The notes under the pieces were generated by a model that saw only the letters and a list, made by a program, of their open reading frames with translations, was not told the DNA's origin and made no database searches. From Marisa cornuarietis (taxonomy: Eukaryota > Mollusca > Gastropoda > Architaenioglossa > Ampullariidae), in contig SMMW01000585.1 in assembly GCA_004794655.1 (NCBI GenBank), positions 1,258,001 to 1,322,000 on the forward strand: 64,000 nucleotides of DNA. Reading direction: 5' to 3'. Shown piece after piece: positions 37,768 to 49,720 of the stretch (its first letter is position 1; each line of letters opens with the position of its first letter). The position numbers and the translations under genes are program-made.

Positions 37768-37806
37768 TAGTTGCTGGCATGGCGTTAAACACAACCAACC
37801 AACCAA
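37768..37806 (+). mobile_element. Minimal SINE 3' tail, 39 bp, 13-bp TSD
   Basis: TAGTTGCTGGCATGGCGTTA followed by AACACAACCAACCAACCAA lies between perfect copies of CCTGGGTAAAACG (37755-37767 and 37807-37819). It matches the 3' end of the insertion at 6663-6715 but with a CAAC-type tail. Confidence 0.75.
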
Positions 37807-37819
37807 CCTGGGTAAAACG

Positions 37820-40075
37820 GGAAAAATACGCTCTACAAGTTTAATATTTATTATTTTTGTTATTAATAATAATTGGTTCTCTGTTATAAGTAGTTTGTGT
37901 ACCCGTGATACTATGTTTAAAGGCCTACAGTATATACTCTATCATTCCAAGACATTTAGCCATACCATGTATGATCATTCGTGCACTTAAACTTTGATTC
38001 CATAAATTTTCTTTAACTCAAGTCCTTCTGCACCGATGCTGAATTAAAAGAGGCCATTATACGATTCATTAGGAAGTTCTAATCCAACATTAACGTTTAT
38101 TGATATTTCCAAAGGATACACTTAGAGGCAAGTGGAAGGCATTTCTCCCGTATTATTTCAGGCTGGACAATGTACTTGATTGGTGGATGCCTTATATCAT
38201 GTAAACATCCTTAAGCCATGGTGCTCAAGTAAGTTGCTCCTCTTCCACAAGATCTAACTTTGAAATCCCTTTATTAGTGCCGATAGCAAATATTTTAAGC
38301 TGAACAAACTGTATCTCTTTGGCTATATATAAAACTTATCTTTTAAAGTAAGAGTCTCTTGAAGATGTGGAATTTCGACTGTTTTAATTAGTAAGCTGTA
38401 CAGAGCTAAAAGCAGAGCTTTCAGCTTATGGCAGGAAAGAATTGTTTAACACAAGGGACGGGGGTGAAGAGCACATTCTTCGCTAATTTCATCTGACTCA
38501 ACAAGTATTCTCACCTCTCTCCTGCTGGACAGTGAAAATTCGGTCTTTAAAAGGCTTGTATACTGTAATATATTAAATGATGGATAAGTACACTCATATA
38601 CAGGAATGAAGATACCAATGCTGGTGTAACCCAGCTGTGTTCTCAAAGCTTCATCAGGTACTCTCCTGATGCACCAAAGATCTCACACAAGCTTTGCAAA
38701 GCATTTCCCCGTCTATAAAATGCAAGGGATTTTCAGACAGTAAAACTTATTGGAGGCTTTCAGATGCTCAGTGAAAAGGGCTGGGTGGCTTTTAGATGGC
38801 CATATAAGCATATTAAGGGTTTATGCAACTAGTTTCCCCTCCCCCCAAAAAAAACGTATTAATGCTTTTGGAATCTAAATACCTGAAGTCAAGGAACTGT
38901 TCTGGAATTATGAGTGACATGTTTTATGCATGTAAAGATGTGTCACCAACATTTGGTAATATCTAATGACAAAATATTAGCTTTCATATATTTGGTACAC
39001 AATGCTTTATACATGTACAATGAAACTTCCAACTTAAGCTATTTTACATTTTCAAATATGGAAAATTTTCTTTGTGACTTGGAGTTTTCCTACATAATTT
39101 ATACACATCTATATGTGATGGAAAACACCGGGAAAAAAGCGATACCTTTCTAATATAAAAAGTCGGATTAGGGTGAGAAGTTTTTGTGTAATATAGTTAA
39201 TGTTTCACCTCACTATATACACACAAATTATCAGCAAAAAACAAACAAAGGAAATCATGGAAGTCTGTAACAAAAACTTCACTTCTGTCAAAACATAATC
39301 TAATTCCAAACAGTTCACTTGATTTCATAATAAACCATCCCATAGGTAATCAAAGAATGAAAAACACAGATGTCACAGTGACACAGTCTACTAAGTAGAC
39401 TACTACTCTTGAAAGTCAGCAGAACAAGAACTAAAAATAAAATGGCCTTTGTGTCCAAAGCAACAAAATCAATCTTTATAATGTTGACCCATTATCATTA
39501 CAATGAATCGAAAGTAACAGCACTCCATCAAGTTCTTTGATAAGTACATTTGTAAATGTTTTTATCTCAGTAAATGAATGTTTTTTTCTCCAAGGCTGGC
39601 TGAAGCAGGAATAGTTCTTCTGAGTGAAAAATAACAGTATAAAGCTCTGACAGATTAGAATTATAGATGTTCTGTGTACAAAAAACTGATGAAACAGAAT
39701 AGTAGAATCAGTACTCATAACGTCAGAGTTTCTTAAGGAATTCATTAAGTATACTGCATGCAATGCAAACAATCACAAACATACAAACAAACCTCTCACC
39801 CACCCATCCTCTCATGCTCTGTCTGTCTCTCTCTGCCACACACACACACACACACACACATCCATACATTTATGCATGCATTAATTCAATTTTTATCTGT
39901 TGCTAAAACAGCAAGAATAATGAAGCACAGATGCTAACACTGCATTTAAATAAATTCTCTTTCTTACTGATAAAATCAAATCAAATTACAGCACAAATCA
40001 AAATCCAAAATTATAAAATCAATGACTTTTGATTCCAAAACAGTCTACATCTGATGAAATGTAGCAGCCAGAGCG
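37820..40075. other. No coding exon seen; may include the MIC13 3' UTR
   Basis: AT-rich sequence downstream of the MIC13-like stop codon. Part of it is presumably its 3' UTR, but I could not fix the poly(A) site. A short CA run lies at 39838-39860. Confidence 0.5.
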
Positions 40076-42907
40076 CTACTTGCCCTGCCACAGACGACAT
40101 AGCGAATCTTTTGTGTACACAAAGGCTTTCTTTCCATAGTCTGGTACCTCAGAAACACCTTCGAACACTGTTGTCACACCTGCACATAAATACAAACCTC
40201 ACAGTCATAGCAAAGATAGCTTGTTAAGAAAAAGTTTGTACTTTTCTTCATGTTTTGTTGTTCTACATTTAAAAACTGATATTCAAGAATCACGTTTTTC
40301 CTTCAACAAAAATAAAATAAGAAAATGCAAAGGATACTTTTCTACTACCACACACACACACACGCACACACAAACAAACAAAACCTGCTGTAAGAAATCT
40401 CTGCTGTTGTGCAATGCTACATGAATTTTGGAATCTTACTCCAAGACACTGGAAATGTTTCTGAACATTTAACATACCAAGCCTTCGTTGTCAACATTGT
40501 TTACCAAGCTGGGGTCCTCAGAGGACCCTATGCTTTTTTTAAATTTTTCAACTAATTGTTGCGATAGATTACTCAAATGAGGTTTTGGGGGGTTTCTGAA
40601 ACTACATTTCAGTGATACAAGCATTCTCAGCATCAAATATTTTGTTTATTTCAACAGTAGTTAGCCAATAAAATTCATGTGTTCTTCTTCATAAAAATGT
40701 CTAAATTTTTACCTGTAAAACAGATTATATAATTTTATCAATATAGTGTGTACATTTTAACATCCGATTACATACAGTATAACATTCATGTTTTATGTAC
40801 AAACAGTTATATCTTTTCACTAAAATAAATGGTACAGATTCATGTGTTGCCATCACAGTCCTTAAAACATGTCACAGGACTGCATTTTATTTTTTAATAT
40901 TTCTTTTTAAAGAATGTTTTATAAGTATAATTATATAACATCTATCTTAAGTTGATACAAAATTCAAAATTAAATTAGTTGTTAAAGTTATGGCAGGATC
41001 ACTAAAATCACCTTCAGGGATTCTCGAACAACCCCTACCCCTTTGGTATGTTAAGGGCCAGAGAGACGTAATATACAACTGGAATAATGATTCAGCCATA
41101 CTCTCTGGGTTTTCTATGGTGCTTGTTACCTCCAAGTGAAAAAGATAATGACATGGCTCTAACATAGCTGTTTTCATAACATTTCAATACCTACAATGTG
41201 CTGTCAAGGACAAGCATAAGTGTCAATATATGGAATAAACTTCTTACCCTTGTTCCAAGTTTGAGCAGCAGATACGCTCACTTGCTCTGCTGATGGTATC
41301 TGGTAAAGAAATAAATTTTCATATTTAAACATAATATAACAATGAATCCTGACAATACTTCACATTTCAGATTTTCAAGTATTAATGATATGCAAGAGAA
41401 TTTTATTTCTGGTGTGTGTAGATTCCTTTTTTTTTTTTTTCGGCTGAGTATTTTGAGATCTCGATTATTTTTTCTAACCACTGTATGTTAGCTTATTTTA
41501 AAAAACATTAATGACTTGACCATTAAGGATTTAAACAAAAAAAAAGGTATATTTAAGGGTTTTCACAGTAGTTTTCACGTGTGCAAGGTGTAATAACAAA
41601 GTATCAGCATAATTTATTAAAGAAAAGCAAACCTAAACTTAGAATACACTAAAGCACTTACTTTAGACACATACTCTGAAGCTGTGGGCAGCACAGATGA
41701 CCTGACGGTATTTAGCACTTTGGATCCATCTTTAGTATCTGTGCTCCATATTCCTTGTTGTACAGTCACATATATTGCTCCCGCACCCACACCAACTTTG
41801 GCAAGATTTCTGTAATGGAATAATGCAACAGAATCTCTTAAAAATATGGAATTACTCTCACTTCAAAGCATTTTCTAACACTATTACCCGCTGCATAATC
41901 CAGTAAGGCTAAAAGTGTGCAAACGATCGGCAGAATAACTTAGGAACTGTTGTTGATTTCTAATATTTTAAAGTCGAGGTGAACTTGACTGAGACGTGAG
42001 CTTCAGGTGAGTTCGATACTAATGAAGGTCATCCTTTCTCAAAACTGCATTGACTGCATCTAGAAAAATGCAGTCATTTTTACTTAGGTATAAGCCATAT
42101 ATCAAACATCATGAGGCCGTATGTTTTGACAATAGTGAGAAGGCGATCTTATTGTTAATCCTACTTGACAAGGGCGACGGCCATCTTGACCAAGGGCTAA
42201 CACTGTAGAGTAGTCTACCCTTCGCGCAGTGCTTTTATTAGTGAAAATCGCTCATCGTGGTGTTATTTAGTAAGGATAGAAGGTTGTGTTTAAAATAAAT
42301 TATCACAAAAATATTGTATACACTCAGTGATGATCTAGAACATTTATTTGTAGAGCATTCGTTCCTTTCTGTGCAGAAACGCTCTATATATTTTTTGCCA
42401 CTACCGGCCGTCTAAAACACACACACACACACACAAACAATAAAACCTTAGATCTTAAAAATCAATTGACATATCTGCATATATAAAACGCACATGTTAA
42501 AATGCTTATTTCAACGCTACATCAGGGAAAAGAGGGGTGAAGTATCAAAAATTAAAAACAGCCATCATGTGAGAAAGCAATAAAATATGTTTCATAAAAG
42601 AATGATTCCAACAGTACCCCGATTACATATCGATCGCTATAGCTAATTGATCCTTACCCTGGAAGATATAATAATCACGGAATTATAACAAACGATCATA
42701 TTGTTAACGCTATAGGATTCCCTCAGCTACAGGCAGCTTACGTCTTTCGTCAGTGTCAAAGCCTGAACGAGGCTCAAACTGTATAACGTCCAGCTAAATC
42801 AAAACAGTCGAACCATGACACTTTTGTTAATTTTGTTTTACTTACACCACTGTTTGTCCGCATAGAAGCTTCTTCAGAGTCAGTGCTATGATCGAAGAAA
42901 TATGCAT
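40076..42907 (-). CDS. MIC13: MIC13/QIL1-like MICOS subunit, 4 exons, 121 aa
   Basis: Exons in transcript order are 42907-42846, 41809-41662, 41299-41248 and 40179-40076 (TAG 40078-40076). Junction phases 2, 0 and 1 all match and all introns are GT-AG with good donors (GTAAGT, GTAAGT, GTAAGA). The predicted protein has a short basic N-terminus, then a glycine-rich single membrane segment (KVGVGAGAIYVTVQQGIW, about residues 25-42). A helical region follows, then a conserved-looking TWNKG segment (85-89) and a basic C-terminus. Length (human MIC13 is about 118 aa), the position of the GxGxG membrane helix and the WN(K/A)G motif before a final helix fit MIC13. That protein bridges the two MICOS subcomplexes at crista junctions of the inner mitochondrial membrane. 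The start is the first ATG in frame in exon 1; the 20 residues that this exon encodes are the least certain part. A different small inner-membrane protein is possible but less likely. Confidence 0.72.
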
Positions 42908-45900
42908 TTCCCTAGTTTTAATTTATTCAGTTATACAAGTTTTGTCAGCAGTCGACTTGTATAACGTTTTTCCGTCAGGCGGCTGTGATGTGATGGCGAT
43001 GTGCATAGATCTTGTATGCATGAGTAGCGAGTGCAAAAAATCTGCTTCAAATAGCCTCACCACAGACTTATCATAGAAGTCTGTGAGCCTCACTTTGCAC
43101 GCGTTTCTTAACAACTGTATGGCGGAATATTTATAGCAATTGACGTAATGTCTTAAAGTCTCAACAAAGCAGTATAATAATGTGCGACTATATATAGAGA
43201 GAGAGCCTTTTTACGTCCTGCTCATTAAACCAAAACTTAGTAATGATTCCACACATTTTGGAATTACATCCAGATAATTTTTGAAATTTCAAATGTAAAA
43301 TTTCAAGCTAGAAAAATTTTGCTTTGTTAGATTAAGAAAAAAATAAGCCAAACGTAATTGCAGTTTTCTTGATCTTGCGCCAGGCACTCATATATAGTAG
43401 GGTTTTCAGGGAGGAGCGAGGGGAAGAAACAAACAAAAACGTTCTTTTTGACATTTGATTCTCGTGCCATAGGGGTGTGTGTGTATATATATATACCGAC
43501 GTTTTCAGGTAATCCGTATAATATGATGAAAAAGCTACCAGGACTTGCACTACCTGTGAGAGGTAGACGTTCCACGCCAAGGCCGACAGAAGTCGTTGTT
43601 GTCAAAGAAAGGAGAGTGTCTGTTGGGTTCTCCCGCACTCCTGAGCACCAGAGTCGAGAGAGACTTCGCATGCGCATCCAGGTAGTGTTCGTTTGGCGGC
43701 TGTACGTGCACTGCAGTCGAGAAGAAACCACGTGTATATCCCTCTCTGACGTGGTTGGCAGAAAGTGCGGAAAGTGACGACGGCGCCGGATAGTCGGACG
43801 AGCAATTCGAGGAGAAAGTCATCGGCGTGTGGTGACTGTCGACTGGAGTACCTCACCTCACCAAAAGCATAGATCCACACGAAAGACTGGCAGTACGAGA
43901 ACAGCTGTAACGACTGAGAGCGCTGAGTTTGTGCGCTTATGCATGCGCAGTACGAGAACAGCTGTAACGACTGAGAGCTAAGTTTGTGCGCTTATGCATG
44001 CGCAGAGCGAATGGTAGTTTGAGCAAGAATTAACAGCACTGTGATTTGGAAGTACGATTAGCACGGATAGTACTATGGCACGTTCTAGAATCTAGATGAA
44101 CCATATTGGTTTATGAATGTATTTGCATGTTTTGTATGTTAAATAAATCTTTATTGTTATACTGTAAGTCAGACACGTTGCATTTTGTGTTCGACGACGA
44201 GCAGGGGTGGGGTCGCGTGTGCTCGTAGTGGAAATTGTGAGCGACTACGTGTGATTATTTTACATACCTGTTCCCCTGCATGACTATGTTGGACATATAT
44301 GTATTAGGAGTTAAATCCTGTCATCCACGGGCTCAGTTCTCCGGGGTCTGTGTTCGCGCTTGGCGTAAAACTCATTGCAACAGCGAGTGTGGCTCAGTTT
44401 AGCAAATCTATTTATGTCTTCGAGTCAGCTGAAGAAGCATCGCTAAGGTTGTCGAGTTCAAGATGCGATTTATATTGCCCAGAAAAAAACGGCTGATTTT
44501 GGAATACAGTCCTACAGATTTGAACTTTATTTAGAAGCTTCGACTGAAGTTTAACGAATTAAAAGGTCCAAACCAAAAGTACTTGACAGACTGGTAAGTA
44601 AACCTTCTCCACAGCAAAATTTAATGGGCAACAATCACAGTCATTGCAGTCTGCGTTGTATTATTAATAATTCTCTGTTACTAAGTGGGCGCATTTGAGT
44701 TAATTTTTCCAAGTGTGTTATTGTTAATAAAATATAAACACGTTTCATATAGCCATGTCTAAGATAAACTCCTGTGATTTTTTTTTTTTTTGGATGGTTA
44801 ATTTACACCATTGCATTTTTATTTTACAGTTACATCTTAATGCTGATGCCTCTTTTACCATTAAAAATATAATAACATAGCATTATAGAAATTTATAATA
44901 TTTATCGATGTTAAAAATTTCTTCCACATTTAGCTGCATGCAAAATTTACTATTTATTTACTGGAACGTGTTCCTGCTTAACCTCCTCGTACGTTTGGCA
45001 TCCTCAATTCTTTTTGTTTCGAACACCCACGTCAATGGTGCCTTCACACTGTCAGTTGTTTTAGCATTGTAGTAGATAGGGATACGACTGATCTTGTGTT
45101 TGTGACTGTGTCACGAAGTTACTTGTAGATCAGACAGTAGAAACCGTCGATGCTGCACATCTTGTGCTTGATCTTTGTTTAAGCCTTTTACCAGCAGCAG
45201 TAGTTGGTTTTGACAGCTCGTGCTTTTGTATAGTTGCCACTGCTGTATGAAGATCTTGAATAGATGGTGTGACTGGAAAACAATCGTTTTTGAAATGTTT
45301 TGAGCAAATGTTTTAGAACGGTGTGGGAGCGAAGTTTGCATGGCACGTTTGAACAAAGCAGGGATCTGTGTATACAGATCTCTGAACAAATTATTCCACT
45401 TGCGTTTGTAACCAGTATCTCTAGGAAATGACAATGAGCACAAACTAACTCAACTTAGTGTCGAAGAGAACATTCGGCAACAGCACTTTGTGTCATGGCA
45501 ATCAGAGCCAACGACTCGAACCAGAGTTTGGAAGAGCCAAAGCATAAATTAACAACACATGCTGAATCAACATCAGCTACAGGAAAGCGAAGAGCTGGCA
45601 AAAACAAACAAAATAGTAAATAATATTTAGCAGCACTTCACTCGCCTCGAGAGGCCACAATCCATTCCAGAACAAAAGGCAAATCATCATCTCTGGCTAC
45701 AAGCAACATTAGGATGCAACATTCTACGTTATTTTCCGAAACTGCCGTCTGAAAGTTCATCTGCGGTGGAAAGGCATAACGTGTGCAACGATAGAGATGC
45801 AGATCAGCCGCTATATAGTAAAGGTCTCCTCAACCAATTGTGGCTCCAGGTGAACCGAAGCGAGCGACTTGACCGAAGTGAGGACTTGCGCGCGCTTGTG

Positions 45901-46461
45901 TATCGAAGGATGTTTTGTGTATACTTTTATCTTCTAACGTTTGATCACCATTTCACTGCTCAACTGACACGTGCTGAGAGGTGCTATGTTCATAGATGTA
46001 GAAAACAAGTTCGACGGCAACATCCTACCAAATTATGCTTTTCTCTGCAAATCTAGACGTTTCGGTCCCTAATGCTTATTTGAAAATTTCTTCCTGACCA
46101 TTATCGAGGTGAAAACTTCAAGAACTTTTCTATGCTTCTTGCTTTTTGTGTTGGTTGCTCGCCATAAATTTGGTACTGATAGTGGGCAGGGGAAGTTTGT
46201 CGGATACAGCCCCAGAAGGTGAGAAATTGAACAGGCCACCTTGAAGATGAACACAGCAGCAACCAGGCTACAGCCAATAATCAACATAAAAACTTCACCC
46301 CTTCTTGTTCAAATGTAGTCACTTATACAGTCCTGCAGCAGATAAATGTTATGTGTTATTCATTTTTGCTGCTAATACTCCATTTAAAGAAACTGGCCAT
46401 TTTATCAAGTTCTTTTGATAACTGACGTCACAGATTGTTTAGTACTCAATAATATCACTCA
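42908..46461. other. No gene recognised; CpG-richer patch at 43.6-44.0 kb
   Basis: Upstream of the MIC13-like start. At 43,550-44,010 CpG is frequent, with CGCATGCGCA (NRF1-like, near 43,668) and the duplicated 57-bp unit. A plus-strand AATAAA stands near 44,142. It may be a promoter or a small non-coding transcript. Frames at 45.1-46.05 kb have no recognisable motif. Confidence 0.4.
43891..44005. repeat. Two tandem copies of a 57-bp unit
   Basis: CAGTACGAGAACAGCTGTAA begins at 43891 and again at 43948, each copy ending GTGCGCTTATGCATGCGCAG. The TGCATGCGCA block resembles an NRF1 site. The second copy lacks three bases. Confidence 0.85.
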
Positions 46462-48472
46462 GGGCACCCGCAAATGAAAACGGGGAGCTCTTCACAGACA
46501 TCTTTCAATGACCACGTCACAGGTGGCACTGTATTCCCACACAAAAATATACACAAGACAACGTGGACTTCCCCAGATGGTCAAACGGACGAACAGATTG
46601 ACCATATAACACAAGGAGACAAGGGAAAATTTATAACTGTGAAATCAAGAATAAGTACGAGGCCCTTTCAGGACTGACAGAAGAATCAGTTGAAGAACAC
46701 TGGTCAACACTCAAGAACATTTGGAAGACAACCTGTACAGATGTTCCAGGGAAGAGGGAAAGAAAACACAAGGAATAGATGACTCCAGAGACTTGGGCAA
46801 AGACTGAATCAAGAAAGGTACTGAAACAGCAGCTCAACCAGTGCCAAGACCAGCAAGAGAAAGGTCTCAGAGCGGAATACTGGGAAGCCAACCGCCAAGT
46901 GAAGAGGTTTGTCAGGGTGGACAAGAGACGCTTCCCCCATGAACTGACAGAGGAAGCAGAGACAGCAGCCATACAGGGAAACATGAAGCAACTATACAAA
47001 ATAACACGAATTCTGTCAGGCAGGAGCGTAAACCCAAACAGGCCGGTGAAAGAGAAAGACAAGACGATAACAAGCGATGCGAGACAAAGAGACCGCTGGA
47101 TGGAGCACTTCGAAGAGATTCTGAATCGACCTCATTCACCATCCTTACCTGACATAGCACCAGCAACTGAACAACTTCACGTCAATACCAGCCCTCCCAC
47201 TAAGACAGAGTTAAATCATCAAAGCTATCAAAAACATGAAAAGTGGCAAAGCAACAGGCCCGGACAGCATACCCCCAAAAGCGCTAAAGGCAGACCCAAA
47301 AACAAAAGCAACAATTTTACAGCCCCTCCTACACAAGATCTGGGAACAAGAGTTAGTCCCAACAGACTGGAAATTAGGCCACCTGGTCAAGTTACAAAAG
47401 AAAGGAGACCTCTCTCAGTGCAACACTTAGCGGGGAATCATGCTGCTGTCCATCCCCAGCAAATTCCTGACAAGGGTAATACTAGAGAGACTAAAGAAGG
47501 GACTAGACAAGAGACTGAGACCAGAACAAGCAGGGTTTCGCCAGGAAAGGTCATGTACTGACCACACAGCAACCCTCCGTATCATCATTGAGCAGTCTAT
47601 CAAATGGCAATCCTCCCTTCATATAACTTTGTGGATTTTGAGAAGGACTTTGAGAGTCTAGACGTGCACGTCATCTGGAGGCTGATGAATCACTATGGTA
47701 TTCTGCCTAAGTTCATAAACATTATCCAGGGATTGTACGAAGACTCGTCCTGCCAAATTATCCACAACGCCAAACTCACTAAACCTTTTGTAATGAAGAG
47801 TGGAGTAAGACAAGGTTGCATATTATCGCCGACAATCTTTCTGATGGTCATAGACTGGATTATGCGTAAGACCTTCACCGAACAGCTAGAGGACCTGGAC
47901 TTTTCAAATTACATTAGTCTCCTATCTCATCGGCAGCAGCATGCACAAACCAAACTGAGGAAGCGGAGAAGACAATCAACAGAAAGAAGACTGAAGTGAT
48001 GAAAATCAACAACAAGCAGGAACTCCCGATCCAGCTTCAAGGAGAGAACATCCTGGAAACAGACCGCTTCACATATCTGGGAAACATCATCAACAAGGAG
48101 GGTGGAGCGGACGATGACATCAGAAGCCGCATAAACAAGGCCAGGCATGCTTTCAACAGCCTATGCCCCATCTGGAGCTCCTGGGCATTATCCTTTAGCA
48201 ATAAGACCTGCGTCTTCAACACCAGTGTGAAGGCAGTTCAACTGTATGGCTCTGAAACCTGGAGAGTGACAAACACCATCAACAATAAGCTCCAGACCTT
48301 TACTAACCAATGCCTTCGCCATATCCTGGGAATAAGATGGCCTGAAAATATCTCCAATAGCAGCCTGTGGAAAAGAACTAACCAGAATGCCACTAGTCAA
48401 GACATCAAAAAGTTCAATTGGAGCTGGATAGGACACACTCTCTGCACAAACCAGCTGACACCATTGCCTGGG
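46462..48472 (+). mobile_element. Decayed, 5'-truncated RTE-type LINE copy
   Basis: The sequence matches the element at 49.7 kb from its ENGELFTD region through RT to the WIGHTL region. It carries several frameshifts (frames change near 47220, 47440, 47600 and 47950), an internal deletion near 46615 removing most of the end of the endonuclease, and another after the FADD site. The catalytic motif has decayed to FSNY (near 47900) and AFDS to DFES. Both ends are missing and no TSD was found. It is closer in its C-terminal part to the fragment at 60.9 kb than to the young copy. Confidence 0.8.
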
Positions 48473-49720
48473 GATATCAGTTGCGAAAGTATAATGACGG
48501 CTGGTTTTCAGGGATATCAGCCTATGAGCAGGAATGCACTACAATTACCACTACAATTTACATGTATGAGCCCTGGCTTAAATCTCACTGAAACCAATTT
48601 CTTTGTAATTAACCAGTGAAAAAAAAAGTTTAGGTTCTTTCCTGAGATGAGGTGCAGGACATGGTACAAGAGGAAGATGACAGTCATATCCAAATGGTGG
48701 TGGAGCAGACATCAATAAAAAGGGCCTTATCTGCCAGAAATTCTTCCTTTGTAAAGTGACCCATATTCTGGTGTGCACAAAAAATGCCTCACCTTCATGT
48801 ACATCCACTGCCTCATGCAGAATGATTTTTTAGATAATTTTGTTATTGCTGGAACCAATGGTTTGAGCAGTAAGTTATTAAAAAAAAAACCCTGGTTACT
48901 GTGGGTAAAAATTGGGTGATAGGGTTTTCAAAAATTCAGGGTTTGACTGTATTTCATTTGAAAGCTGGTACTTTTTTGCTTTACTCATTGCCTGTCAATT
49001 TGAGTACCAGGTGATCTCACTTTGCTATCCTTAGTCTTCAGGGTATTGCTCCAGGATATCTGAGTTAGCCCCGTATAATCTCAGTCATCTGATCTGCTCA
49101 TGGCGACCTCTTGCACCTGCAAGGTATCACATGGGATAAGTTTAGCCACTGCTTTTTCTCTGTTCTCAGTGTCTAGAATGCTTTTCCCACAGTCACTTTG
49201 TCCATGCACCACCTTAACTGCTTTCAAGTCTGGACTTACGACCCACCTTTGCTGTGAATTGAATTGCTGTGAATACGTAGCTGCTGGCTTTCTGGTCTCT
49301 TTCCACACCATTGTAAGTGTGTATCTGTGTAGGTGCCTTTTTGTGCATGTGTGACAGAGATAGTTAATTGTTTAGGTCGAAGTGCACCGAGTTTGATGCC
49401 AACAGGGAAATGCACTTAAGAAGTGCTTTTATTCTTCTTATTATCTTTACATCAAAATAAAAATAAGCACTAGTTCATCTATAAGATTCCACATTATCTG
49501 TTTTTCAATGCAAAATACCCATGACCTCTATATTTGGTTTTACTGCCTTTCTTCAAACAGAAGTTACCATTCACTATCTAGTCTTATTCAGAAAACAATA
49601 TTTATCCTAGATGCAAGTTCCATGAAATTCTTACAAAATCTTGCCAAGTCAAATTTGATATTAAAAACTTTAACAGTAATATGAAGCTGATATAAAAATA
49701 CAAAACCGATATATGTAATA

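Noticed and set aside
45111..45443. 110-codon minus-strand frame
   Set aside because: Reads like ordinary sequence without domain or splice context; a retroposed remnant cannot be excluded.
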